Source: Streptomyces sp. SID11385
GTDB taxonomy: Bacteria > Actinomycetota > Actinomycetes > Streptomycetales > Streptomycetaceae
DNA length: 54,341 nt
Assembly: GCF_010548245.1 (NCBI RefSeq)
Contig: NZ_JAAGLR010000037.1
Span: 1 to 54,341 of the forward strand
Direction of reading: 5' to 3'
Shown: positions 31,865 through 40,092 of the stretch, piece by piece
Position numbering within the stretch: the first letter of the stretch is position 1
How the letters are laid out: every line of letters starts with the position of its first letter
Position numbers and translations under genes: made by a program
The notes under the pieces: generated by a model
The model's input: the letters and a program-made list of their open reading frames with translations, nothing else
What the model was told of the DNA's origin: nothing
The model's database searches: none

Positions 31865-34327
31865 ATGTCACGCTCACCCCACTCCCGCTCCGGGCCCCGC
31901 AGACGCGGGCTCCGCGTGCTCACCACTCTCGCGCTGCTGCTCGCCCCCACCGCGGCGCTCGGCACGGCGACGAGCGCGGGCGCCGCGGCCCAGGACATTC
32001 CCGCGGGCGACTACCAGCAGGTCGAACTCGCGCGCGGAGCCGCCGAGATCGGTGGCGAGGGCATGTCGCTCTCGGTCCTGCCGGACAGGTCCGTCGTGCA
32101 CACCTCGCGCGACGGCACGGTCCGCATCACCGACGCGAACGGCACCACGAAGCAGGCGGCCAAGCTCGACGTGTACGACCACGACGAGGAAGGGCTCCAA
32201 GGCGTCGCAGCCGACCCGGACTTCGCGCAGAACCGGTGGATCTACCTCTACTACTCGCCGAAGCTCGACACCCCCGCGGGCGACGCCCCGACGACGGGCT
32301 CCCAGGCCGACTTCGACAAGTTCAAGGGCCACCTGAACCTCTCGCGCTTCACCCTCAAGGCGGACAACACCCTCGACACGGCGAGCGAGAAGGTCGTCCT
32401 GGAGGTCGACAACGACCGCGGCCAGTGCTGCCACGTCGGCGGCGACCTCGCCTTCGACAGCAAGGGCAACCTGCTCCTGACGACCGGGGACGACACCAAC
32501 CCCTTCGAGTCCTCCGGCTACAGCCCGCGCGACGAACGCACCGACCGCAACCCGCAGTTCGACGCCCAGCGGTCGGCCGGCAACACCAACGACCTGCGCG
32601 GCAAGCTGCTCCGCATCACCCCGCAGGACGACGGCACGTACACGATCCCGGACGGCAACCTCTTCCCGCCCGGGACCGACAAGACGCGCCCCGAGATCTA
32701 CGGCATGGGCTTCCGCAACCCGTTCCGGATGAGCGTCGACAAGGCGACCGACACCGTCTGGCTCGGCGACTACGGCCCCGACGCGGGCGTCACCGACCCG
32801 AACCGGGGACCGGGCGGCCAGGTCGAGTTCAACCGCATCACCAAGGCGGGCAACTTCGGCTGGCCCTACTGCACGGGCACCAACACCGAGACCGAGTCGT
32901 ACAACGCGTACACCTTCCCCGACGGCCCCTCGGGCGCCAAGTCGGACTGCGCGAACGGCCCCACGAACACCTCCCCGCACAACACCGGCCTCGACAAGCT
33001 CCCCGCCCCGCAGGCCGCCTGGATCAAGTACGGCGGTGACGCGGGCTCCCCGCCCGAGTTCGGCACCGGCTCCGAGTCCCCGATGGGCGGCCCCGTCTAC
33101 CGGTACGACGCCGACCTCGACTCGGCGGTGAAGTTCCCCGAGAGCCTCGACGGGCGCTTCTTCGCCGGGGAGTACGGCCGCAAGTGGATCAAGGCCATCG
33201 AGGTCAAGGGCGACGGCTCGCCCGGCGCCATCGAGGACTTCCCGTGGAGCGGCACGCAGGTCATGGACATGGAGTTCGGCCCCGACGGCGCGCTCTACGT
33301 CCTCGACTACGGCACCGGCGGCGACAACCAGGCGCTCTACCGCGTCGAGTACCTGGCCGGGAGCAACCGCAGCCCCGTCGCCAAGGTGGGCGCCGACAAG
33401 ACCTCCGGCGCCCTCCCGCTCGCGGTCACGTTCTCCTCGGAGGGCAGCAGCGACCCCGAGGGCGGCGCGATCACGTACCAGTGGGACTTCGGTGACGGCG
33501 CCACCTCGACGGACGCCAACCCCAGCCACACCTACACCGAAGCCGGTACGTACTCACCCACCCTCACCGTGACCGACCCCGAGGGCCTGACCGGCACCGC
33601 GAGCACCGTGATCACGGCGGGCAACACCGCCCCGACCGTCGACCTGAGCGCCCCGGCGGACGGCCAGTTGTTCTCCTTCGGCGACACCGTGCCCTTCACC
33701 GTCACCGGCTCGGACCCCGAGGACGGCCCGCTCGACTGCGCCAAGGTCAAGGTCACGTACTCGCTCGGCCACGACAGCCACACCCACTCCATCACCTCCA
33801 AGAACGGCTGCTCGGGCGAGATCAACGTGCCCACCGACGGCGAGCACGACGCGGCGGCGAACCTCTTCGGGGTCTTCGACGCCGAGTACACCGACAGCGC
33901 GGGCCTCACGACGCACAGCGTCCGCAAGCTCCAGCCCCGCCACCGCCAGGCCGAGCACTACAGCGACATGTCCGGCATCGAGAAGGCGAGCCACGGCACC
34001 GCCGAGGGCGGCGCCACGGTCGGCTTCACCGACGACGGCGACTGGATCGCCTTCACCCCGTACGAGCTGTCCACCGCCAAGACCCTGACGGCGCGTGTCT
34101 CCTCGGCGGGTCCGGGCGGCAGCCTGGAGGTACGGGCCGGGTCGGCGACCGGCACCCTGCTCGGCACGGCGGACGTGAGCCCGACCGGCGACTGGGAGAC
34201 CTTCGTGGACGCGAAGGCGGACCTCGCGGACGCCCCCGCCGGGACGACGGAGCTGTACCTCGTCTTCACCGGGCCCACCGGGCAGGGCAACCTGTTCGAC
34301 CTCGACTCCTTCACCCTCGGGGAGTGA
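31865..34327 (+). CDS. Secreted glucose/sorbosone-dehydrogenase-type propeller with PKD and CBM6-like modules
   Basis: An 820-residue secreted protein with the signal peptide ending near AGA-AAQ. Residues about 60-495 are a GSDH/PQQ-sugar-dehydrogenase-like propeller ('DHDEEGLQGVAADPDFAQNRWIYLYYSPK', 'HVGGDLAFDSKGNLLLTTGDD', 'PEIYGMGFRNPFRMSVD', 'GNFGWPYC', 'MDMEFGPDGALYVLDYGTG'). A PKD domain follows ('VTFSSEGSSDPEGGAITYQWDFGDGATSTDANPSHTYTEAGTYSPTLTV' region, about 515-580), then an Ig-like unit and a CBM6-like end (about 695-820). Such proteins may oxidise sugars or bind glycans; cofactor use is not shown. A GGAAGGA site lies about 13 nt before the ATG. It is co-directional with, and 5 nt from, a ThuA-like gene. 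Confidence 0.85.
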   Translation: MSRSPHSRSGPRRRGLRVLTTLALLLAPTAALGTATSAGAAAQDIPAGDYQQVELARGAAEIGGEGMSLSVLPDRSVVHTSRDGTVRITDANGTTKQAAKLDVYDHDEEGLQGVAADPDFAQNRWIYLYYSPKLDTPAGDAPTTGSQADFDKFKGHLNLSRFTLKADNTLDTASEKVVLEVDNDRGQCCHVGGDLAFDSKGNLLLTTGDDTNPFESSGYSPRDERTDRNPQFDAQRSAGNTNDLRGKLLRITPQDDGTYTIPDGNLFPPGTDKTRPEIYGMGFRNPFRMSVDKATDTVWLGDYGPDAGVTDPNRGPGGQVEFNRITKAGNFGWPYCTGTNTETESYNAYTFPDGPSGAKSDCANGPTNTSPHNTGLDKLPAPQAAWIKYGGDAGSPPEFGTGSESPMGGPVYRYDADLDSAVKFPESLDGRFFAGEYGRKWIKAIEVKGDGSPGAIEDFPWSGTQVMDMEFGPDGALYVLDYGTGGDNQALYRVEYLAGSNRSPVAKVGADKTSGALPLAVTFSSEGSSDPEGGAITYQWDFGDGATSTDANPSHTYTEAGTYSPTLTVTDPEGLTGTASTVITAGNTAPTVDLSAPADGQLFSFGDTVPFTVTGSDPEDGPLDCAKVKVTYSLGHDSHTHSITSKNGCSGEINVPTDGEHDAAANLFGVFDAEYTDSAGLTTHSVRKLQPRHRQAEHYSDMSGIEKASHGTAEGGATVGFTDDGDWIAFTPYELSTAKTLTARVSSAGPGGSLEVRAGSATGTLLGTADVSPTGDWETFVDAKADLADAPAGTTELYLVFTGPTGQGNLFDLDSFTLGE

Positions 34328-34332
34328 ACGCG

Positions 34333-35511
34333 ATGCGCAAGCACACCGGCAGGCTCGCGGCCCTCGCCGCGCTCGCCCTGGGCGGCGCCCTCCTGACGGG
34401 GCCCGTCGCGCAGGCCGGCGCGGCCGAACCGTACGACGTCCTCGTCTTCTCCAAGACCGCCGGGTTCCGGCACGACTCGATCCCCACGGGGATCGCGACC
34501 TTCCAGGAACTCGGCGGCGAGCACGGCTTCACCGTCACGGCCACCGAGGACGCGAGCGCCTTCACCCCGGAGAACCTCGCCGGGTACGAGGCCGTCGTCT
34601 TCCTCAGCACCACCGGGGACGTGCTCGACGACACGCAACAGGACGCCCTCCAGGCGTACGTGGACGACGGCGGCGGCTTCATGGGCGTGCACGCCGCCGC
34701 CGATACCGAGTACGACTGGCCCTACTACCAGCAGCTCGTCGGCGCGTGGTTCAAGAGCCACCCCGCCATCCAGGACGCCGTGGTCGAGACCGAGGACCAC
34801 GAGCACCCGGCCACCGCCCACTTCGGCCCGACCTGGCTGCACAACGACGAGCTGTACAACTACCGCACCGACCCGCGCGGTCAGGTCCACGTCCTCCAGA
34901 CCCTCGACGAGTCCAGCTACACGGGCGGCGAGATGGGCGACGACCACCCGATCACGTGGTGCCACCCGCAGGAGACGGGACGCTCCTTCTACACCGGGCT
35001 CGGCCACACCAACGAGTCCTACGCCGACCCGGACTTCCGTCAACTGCTGCTCGGCGGACTGGAGTACGCGGCCGGGCAGAAGGACGCCGACTGCACCCCG
35101 GAGGGCATCCCCGGCGGCACGCCCGTCGAGGCCGAGTCCTTCACGGACGGGCAGGGCGTCCAGCCCGCCGGGCACGGCGCCGCGAGCGGCGGCCAGACGC
35201 TCGGCTACATCGAGGACGGCGACTGGGCGGGCTACGCGCACGTCCCGGTCGACGGCGCGGCCACCTTCACCGCGCGGGTCTCCTCGGCGGGAGCGGGCGG
35301 CACGATCCACGTGCGCGCGGGCTCCGCGACGGGCCAGGAACTCGGCACGGTGGACGTCCCGAACACGGGCGGCTGGGAGAACTTCCAGTCGGTGACCACG
35401 CCCCTCACGGCAGGCGCCACCGGCCCGCTCCACCTGAGCTTCACGGGCGGCGCGGGCTCCCTCTTCGACATCGACAGCTTCACGCTGACGGCGGCGGGGG
35501 AGGGGGACTGA
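34333..35511 (+). CDS. Secreted ThuA-like protein with CBM6-like C-terminus
   Basis: A 392-residue protein. The signal peptide ends near AGA-AEP. Residues about 35-250 are a ThuA (glutamine-amidotransferase-like) domain ('YDVLVFSKTAGFRHDSIPTGIATFQEL', 'YEAVVFLSTTGDVLDDTQQDAL', 'GGGFMGVHAAADTEYDWPYY', 'RSFYTGLGHTNESYADPDF'). Residues about 265-392 are a CBM6-like module very similar to the end of the preceding protein. The ATG at 34333 with GGGGAG 8 nt upstream is preferred. A GTG at 34324 overlaps the previous stop and is the alternative. ThuA relatives take part in disaccharide (trehalose/sucrose) use. This pair probably modifies an extracellular sugar together. Confidence 0.85.
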   Translation: MRKHTGRLAALAALALGGALLTGPVAQAGAAEPYDVLVFSKTAGFRHDSIPTGIATFQELGGEHGFTVTATEDASAFTPENLAGYEAVVFLSTTGDVLDDTQQDALQAYVDDGGGFMGVHAAADTEYDWPYYQQLVGAWFKSHPAIQDAVVETEDHEHPATAHFGPTWLHNDELYNYRTDPRGQVHVLQTLDESSYTGGEMGDDHPITWCHPQETGRSFYTGLGHTNESYADPDFRQLLLGGLEYAAGQKDADCTPEGIPGGTPVEAESFTDGQGVQPAGHGAASGGQTLGYIEDGDWAGYAHVPVDGAATFTARVSSAGAGGTIHVRAGSATGQELGTVDVPNTGGWENFQSVTTPLTAGATGPLHLSFTGGAGSLFDIDSFTLTAAGEGD

Positions 35512-35530
35512 GCGCCGGGTGAACGGCAGG

Positions 35531-35564
35531 GGCGGGCGGTCCGGGGCCACCGGGGCCGCCCGCC
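35531..35564. terminator. Bidirectional terminator
   Basis: 9-bp GC stem (35531-35539 and 35556-35564, GGCGGGCGG / CCGCCCGCC), extendable after one mismatch, between the convergent ThuA-like and acyl-CoA dehydrogenase genes. Confidence 0.6.
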
Positions 35565-35605
35565 TCCGGTACGCGCGCGGAACGCTCAGCGGGGCCCGCT
35601 CCGTC

Positions 35606-36793
35606 TCAGCGCAGCGCCGATTCCCCCGTCAGCGCCTGGCCGATCATCAGCGTGTGCATCTCCGCGGTGCCCTCGTAGGTGAGGACCGATTCGAGGTTCG
35701 CCATGTGGCGCATGACCGGGTACTCGAACGAGACGCCGTTCGCGCCGAGGATCGTGCGACTCGTACGGGCGATCTCCAGCGCCTTGTTGACGTTGTTGAG
35801 CTTGCCGAGGCTCACCTGCTCGGGGCGCAGGCCCACCGCGTCCTTGCGGCGGCCGAGGTGCAGCGCGAGCAGCGTGCCGTTGGTCAGCTCGACCGCCATC
35901 GAGGCGAGCTTCGCCTGCGTGAGCTGGAAGCCCGCGAGCGGCTTCCCGAACTGCTCGCGCTCCTTCGCGTACGACAGGGCGGTACGGAAGCAGCTGCGCG
36001 CGGCCCCCAGGGCGCCCCAGAGAATCCCGTACCGCGCCTCGTTGAGGCACGACAACGGGCCGCGCAGCCCGGTGACTTCGGGGAGCACCGCGTCGGCGGG
36101 CAGCCGCACCCCGTCCAGCAGCAGCTCACTCGTCACCGAGGCGCGCAGCGAGCCCTTGTGCTTGATGGGCGGGGCCGAGAAACCGGGCGTGTCCGTGGGC
36201 ACGACGAAGCCGCGCACCCCGTCCTCCGTCCGCGCCCACACGACGGCGACCGAGGCGACCGAACCGTTGGTGATCCACATCTTGCGCCCGTCCAGCACCC
36301 AGTCGGAGCCGTCGCGCCGCGCCCGCGTGCGCATCCCGCCCGGGTCGGAGCCGTGGTCGGGCTCGGTGAGCCCGAAGCAGCCGATCGCCTCGCCCGTCGC
36401 CATGCGCGGCAGCCACTGACGCTTCTGCTCCTCGCTCCCGAAGCGGTGGATCGCGTACATCGCGAGCGAGCCCTGCACGCTCACGAGCGAGCGCAGCCCC
36501 GAGTCCGTCGCCTCCAGCTCCAGGCACGCGAGGCCGTACTCGACCGCGCTCGTCCCGGCACAGCCGTAACCCTCCAGGTGCATCCCGAGCAGCCCCAAGG
36601 ACCCCAGTTCCCTGGCGAGTTCCCGCACGGCCGGCAGCTCGCCGCTCTCGTACCACCCGGCGATGCACGGCTCCACGGAGGCGTCGCACAACCGCCGTAC
36701 CGCCTGGCGCACCGCCTTCTCCTCGGGGCTCAGCAGATCGTCGATCCCGGCGAGGTCCAGCGGGTCGGGCTTCGGAGCGGTCTTCCTGCTCAT
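35606..36793 (-). CDS. Acyl-CoA dehydrogenase, glutaryl-CoA dehydrogenase-like
   Basis: A 395-residue flavoenzyme. The catalytic base is Glu374 in 'SVLTYEGTAEMHTLMIGQALTG', the position of Glu370 in human glutaryl-CoA dehydrogenase. Arg101 and Ser105 in 'SGLRSLVSVQGSLAMYAI' match the GCDH residues that bind the glutaryl carboxylate. FAD segments are 'GCFGLTEPDHGSDPGGM' and 'WVLDGRKMWITNGSVASVAVVWAR'. The reaction would be oxidative decarboxylation of glutaryl-CoA to crotonyl-CoA in lysine/tryptophan breakdown. The ATG at 36793 has a GGAGGA site 5-10 nt upstream. It stands alone; no glutarate-pathway partner is next to it. Confidence 0.9.
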   Translation of the reverse strand: MSRKTAPKPDPLDLAGIDDLLSPEEKAVRQAVRRLCDASVEPCIAGWYESGELPAVRELARELGSLGLLGMHLEGYGCAGTSAVEYGLACLELEATDSGLRSLVSVQGSLAMYAIHRFGSEEQKRQWLPRMATGEAIGCFGLTEPDHGSDPGGMRTRARRDGSDWVLDGRKMWITNGSVASVAVVWARTEDGVRGFVVPTDTPGFSAPPIKHKGSLRASVTSELLLDGVRLPADAVLPEVTGLRGPLSCLNEARYGILWGALGAARSCFRTALSYAKEREQFGKPLAGFQLTQAKLASMAVELTNGTLLALHLGRRKDAVGLRPEQVSLGKLNNVNKALEIARTSRTILGANGVSFEYPVMRHMANLESVLTYEGTAEMHTLMIGQALTGESALR

Positions 36794-36870
36794 GCGTCGT
36801 CCTCCTGATCCGGATTACGTGCGTCCGCCACCCATCCTCGCGCGCCGGGGCGCCGCGGGGGAGCCCCCGG

Positions 36871-36907
36871 AAACGTGGTGCGCGGCACGCTCCGGGTCGG
36901 CTACCGT
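36871..36907 (+). promoter_or_regulatory. Promoter of the MFSMTPIYE micro-ORF / DUF6243 gene
   Basis: AAA at 36871-36873, 4 nt, GTGCGC at 36878-36883, an 18-nt spacer, TACCGT at 36902-36907, then exactly 7 nt to an ATG. The geometry and elements match those before the mgt leader ORF (50057-50094). Confidence 0.5.
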
Positions 36908-36914
36908 CTTCCCC

Positions 36915-36944
36915 ATGTTCTCCATGACGCCGATCTACGAGTGA
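36915..36944 (+). CDS. Leaderless micro-ORF MFSMTPIYE
   Basis: A 9-residue frame, MFSMTPIYE, stop TGA. There is no ribosome site; it begins 7 nt after the TACCGT box and would be translated from the very 5' end of the mRNA. It ends 57 nt before the DUF6243-type gene, on the same strand. Like the peptide before mgt it is tiny and ends Ile-Tyr-X. It may be a leader peptide controlling the downstream gene. Without comparative data it could be chance. Confidence 0.45.
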   Translation: MFSMTPIYE

Positions 36945-37001
36945 GCGCGCGCGGGTAGCGCCCGCCCCCCACCCCACCTTCCACACGATCGGAGTTCAGT
37001 C

Positions 37002-37283
37002 ATGGCCAAGAGCCGTAACAATCTGCTGGGCGTAGGCGGCCAGCGCGGTCACCTGCCGAAGAACGGCGGCCCGGGTTCGGGCGGCCCGCACGGTTCGGGC
37101 GACCGCCAGGCGGCCGAGACCCGCAAGCAGGAACTGGCCCGCCGCATGCGCGAGCGGCTGACGGGGACGGAGCAGGAGACCTCTCCGGACGCCGCCACCG
37201 GGACGGGCGCGGACGCCACGGAGCCGGCTGCTGATGCCGCGAAGGCCGGTACGGAGCAGGGCGCCGGGGAGCCGCGCGCCTGA
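37002..37283 (+). CDS. DUF6243-type small basic/acidic protein
   Basis: A 93-residue protein, MAKSRNNLLGVGGQRGHLPKNGG..., with a CGGAG site 9-13 nt before the ATG. The N-terminal 'NNLLGVGGQR' signature is, to my knowledge, that of DUF6243, a small family found across Streptomyces. A helical 'RQAAETRKQELARRMRERL' segment follows. The C-terminal 40 residues are Ala/Glu/Thr-rich and probably disordered. There is no signal peptide or TM. The function is unknown. A micro-ORF with its own promoter sits just upstream. Confidence 0.75.
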   Translation: MAKSRNNLLGVGGQRGHLPKNGGPGSGGPHGSGDRQAAETRKQELARRMRERLTGTEQETSPDAATGTGADATEPAADAAKAGTEQGAGEPRA

Positions 37284-37309
37284 CCCCGCCCGCCCCACGC
37301 ACGACGTGA

Positions 37310-37342
37310 CGAGGCGCCCCGCACACCGCGCGGGGCGCCTCG
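37310..37342. terminator. Bidirectional terminator
   Basis: Perfect 13-bp stem (37310-37322 and 37330-37342, CGAGGCGCCCCGC / GCGGGGCGCCTCG) with a 7-nt loop, between the convergent DUF6243 and MFS genes. Outer ACGACG...CGTCGT bases extend it. Confidence 0.8.
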
Positions 37343-37363
37343 CCTCGTCGTGACCCCCCGCGT

Positions 37364-38845
37364 TCAGTCCAGTTGGCGCGGCAGTCGTAGGCTCGCCGCC
37401 GCCATCACCACGATCAGGCCCAGTTGGGCGAGGAGCGTCACGCCGAAGGCGTCGCCCGTGCCGAGGTCCGGGCTCAGGGAGAGGAAGAGGGTACCGAGGG
37501 TCGCGACGCCCAGCGACATGAAGGTCTGCTGCGCCGTCGTCATCACCCCGCCGCCGACCCCGGCCCGCTCCGCGGGAACGTCCGTGAGGATCGACCGGAG
37601 CAGGACCGGGAGCTGGAGCGACTGGCCGAAGCCGCCGAGGATCATCCCCGGCGCGAGCCGCCACACGTCGAGGTCCGGCCAGCCGCCGAACACCGTCACC
37701 ACGAGGACCGCGAGCCCCGTGCCCTGGATCAGCGCCCCCGCCGTCACGACCCGGCCGCCCCAGCGCCGCACCAGGCGCGGCCCGGCGAGCGCCCCCGCGA
37801 AGAAGGCCACCGCCATCGGCGCCACGGCCACGCCCGCCGCGACCGGCGACAGGCGCAGCCCCTCCTGGAGGGCGATCGCCACGACGAACATGAAGCCGCC
37901 GAAACCGACGCAGAAGGGCAGGAGCAGCGGCAGCCCGTGCCGCATCGACGGCAGCCGCAGCAGGCTCGGCGGGACGAGCGGCACCCCGCCCCGCGTCTCC
38001 TTGAACCGCTCCACGGCCACGAACGCCGCGAGCGCGAAGGGGAAGACGCCGAGCAGCAGCCACGTCCACAGCGGCCAGCCCGCCGCCCTGCCCTCGGTGA
38101 GCGGCAGCAGGAGCGCCACGAGGCTCAGCGCGAGCAGGCCCGTACCCGCTCCGTCGACCGGCGCGGGGGTCGTCGAGCGCGTCTCGGGCAGCGCGCGTCC
38201 CGCGCACACCAGACCGATGACGACGACCGGCACGTTGACGAGGAAGACGGTCCGCCAGCCGAGCCCCGCCACGTCCGCCGTGACGAGGACGCCGCCGAGG
38301 ATCTGGCCCGCGACCATCGACAGGCCCGCCGTCGCCCCGTACAGGCTCATCGCACGCGCCCGGCGCGCTCCCGTCGTCGTCGCCTGGATCGTCGCGAGCA
38401 CCTGCGGCAGCATGAGCGCCGCCGCGGCGCCCTGCGCGATCCGCGCGGCGACGAGCGTGCCCGCGCCGGGGGCGAGCCCGCACAGCAGCGAGGTGACGCC
38501 GAAGGCCGCCATGCCCCACAGGAAGAGCCTGCGGCGCCCGAAGAGGTCGCCGAGCCGCCCGCCGAGGACGAGCAGCACCGCGTACGCGACGCCGTAGCCC
38601 GCGACGACGAGTTCGAGCATCGCCTCGCTCGCGCCCAGGTCGCGGCCCATGTCCGGCAGGGCGACGTTGACGATGAAGAAGTCCACGAGCGGGAGCGCGG
38701 CGCCGAGCAGCACGGAGAAGAGGCCGAAGGCGCCGAGCACCGCGCCGTGCGCGTGGAGGCGGGGGCCTCCGGGGTCCGCGGCGGAGGGGGAGAGGGGACC
38801 GGTTCGGGGGGCGGGGGTCACGGTGGGTGTCACGCTGTCTGTCAC
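37364..38845 (-). CDS. MFS exporter, DHA2 (EmrB/QacA) type
   Basis: A 493-residue transporter with about 14 TM helices. 'LPLVDFFIVNVALPDMGRDLGASEAMLELVVAGYGVAYAVLLVLGGRLGDLFGRRRLF' is the DHA2 TM1-loop2-3 block. The motif C region appears as 'GATAGLSMVAGQILGGVL', and 'GWRTVFLVNVPVVVIGL' is typical. The GTG at 38845 has GGAGGGC just upstream; another GTG five codons on is possible. The gene is divergent from an XRE/MmyB-type regulator with repeated ACGGGTAC sites between them, so it is probably that regulator's target. Drug or small-molecule export is likely. Confidence 0.9.
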   Translation of the reverse strand: MTDSVTPTVTPAPRTGPLSPSAADPGGPRLHAHGAVLGAFGLFSVLLGAALPLVDFFIVNVALPDMGRDLGASEAMLELVVAGYGVAYAVLLVLGGRLGDLFGRRRLFLWGMAAFGVTSLLCGLAPGAGTLVAARIAQGAAAALMLPQVLATIQATTTGARRARAMSLYGATAGLSMVAGQILGGVLVTADVAGLGWRTVFLVNVPVVVIGLVCAGRALPETRSTTPAPVDGAGTGLLALSLVALLLPLTEGRAAGWPLWTWLLLGVFPFALAAFVAVERFKETRGGVPLVPPSLLRLPSMRHGLPLLLPFCVGFGGFMFVVAIALQEGLRLSPVAAGVAVAPMAVAFFAGALAGPRLVRRWGGRVVTAGALIQGTGLAVLVVTVFGGWPDLDVWRLAPGMILGGFGQSLQLPVLLRSILTDVPAERAGVGGGVMTTAQQTFMSLGVATLGTLFLSLSPDLGTGDAFGVTLLAQLGLIVVMAAASLRLPRQLD

Positions 38846-38871
38846 GCCCTCCACCCTGCGGGCGCTCCCAG

Positions 38872-38901
38872 ACGGGTACCAGAGCCTCCCTATACGGGTA
38901 C
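38872..38901. promoter_or_regulatory. Direct-repeat operator ACGGGTAC
   Basis: ACGGGTAC at 38872-38879 and again at 38894-38901, 22 nt apart (two helical turns), with CTATAC (-10-like) at about 38890-38895. It lies between the divergent MFS and XRE genes. Confidence 0.45.
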
Positions 38902-38967
38902 TGGGCGCACCAGGCTGGCAGTACGGGGGCCCTGGCACGGCAGCCCCGGCTGCGGCACCCTTGCGGT

Positions 38968-39975
38968 ATGCGGACGGTCGAGGCAACGAGCACCAGGACG
39001 AACACGGGCCGCGCGGCCGTGACGGACGACGCCGGGCGGAGTCCCGGCGGCGGGCTGAGCGACGCCGCCGGGCGGGACACCGCCGCCGAGCGGCGCCGCG
39101 AACTCGCCGCCTTCCTGCGCAGCCGCCGCGAGCGGATCACCCCCGAGCAGGTCGGCCTCGCGCGCGGCCCGAGGCGCCGTACCCCCGGGCTGCGCCGCGA
39201 GGAGGTCGCGGCCCTCGCCGCCGTCGGCGTCACCTGGTACACGTGGCTGGAGCAGGCCCGCGACATCCAGGTCTCGGCGCAGGTGCTCGACGCGATCGCC
39301 CGCGCCCTCCTCCTCGACCCGCACGAGCGCCGCCACGTCTTCGGCCTCGCCCACGCCACCGACCCCGCCCCCGGCACCCGCTGCCCGGTCATCACCGACG
39401 CGGTCCGCGCCATGCTCGACCAGCTCGAACCCCTCGCCGCCTGCGTGCAGAACAGCCGGTACGACATCCTCGCCCACAACCGCGTCTACGGGCTCATGCT
39501 GTGCGACCTCGAAGCGGTCGCCCCCGAGGACCGCAACTGCATGGTCCTGTCCTGCGTGAACGAGGAGTGGCGCGACTCCTTCACCGACGGCGAGGGCTCC
39601 CTGCGCGTCATGGCCGCCAAGTTCCGCTCCACGATGGCCGACCACCTCGACGAGCCCGCCTACCGTGCCCTGCACGCCCGCCTCATGCGGAACCCGCAGT
39701 TCCGCGCGCACTGGGAGCGGCAGGAGATCGTCGACTCCGCCTCGCGCACCAAGCACTTCCGCAACCGGCGCGTCGGCCTGCTCACCGTCGTCCACACCGA
39801 CCTGTGGCTCGGCCCCTCGCACGGCCCCCGCCTCGTCACGTACACCCCGGCGGACGCGGAGACGCGGCGGCGCATGGAGCGGCTGCGGGAGATGGCGCTG
39901 GAGCGGGAGGCGGAACGTGAGGCGGCGCGGGAGGCGGGAGGGGGGACGGGGGACGCGGAGGTGTGCGCGGCGTGA
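38968..39975 (+). CDS. XRE-family regulator with MmyB-like ligand-binding domain
   Basis: A 335-residue protein. After about 35 flexible residues comes 'RRELAAFLRSRRERITPEQVGLARGPRRRTPGLRREEVAALAAVGVTWYTWLEQARDIQVSAQVLDAIARAL', the N-terminus characteristic of MmyB-type regulators. The C-terminal MLTR/MmyB domain has 'NSRYDILAHNRVYGLML' and 'HTDLWLGPSHGPRLVTYTPAD'. MmyB relatives bind fatty acids and often control a divergent oxidoreductase or transporter gene. Here the divergent partner is the DHA2 exporter. The last 25 residues are an Arg/Glu/Ala helix. Confidence 0.9.
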   Translation: MRTVEATSTRTNTGRAAVTDDAGRSPGGGLSDAAGRDTAAERRRELAAFLRSRRERITPEQVGLARGPRRRTPGLRREEVAALAAVGVTWYTWLEQARDIQVSAQVLDAIARALLLDPHERRHVFGLAHATDPAPGTRCPVITDAVRAMLDQLEPLAACVQNSRYDILAHNRVYGLMLCDLEAVAPEDRNCMVLSCVNEEWRDSFTDGEGSLRVMAAKFRSTMADHLDEPAYRALHARLMRNPQFRAHWERQEIVDSASRTKHFRNRRVGLLTVVHTDLWLGPSHGPRLVTYTPADAETRRRMERLREMALEREAEREAAREAGGGTGDAEVCAA

Positions 39976-40092
39976 GGTGCGCGGGGGCGCGCGTGGCGTG
40001 AGGGGTGCGGAGGCGCCCCCGGCGTGACGCGGACGGCGACGCGCGCGGCGTTTCGCCCGCTTTCGCCCGTTCCGCTCGCCACACTGTGCCGG

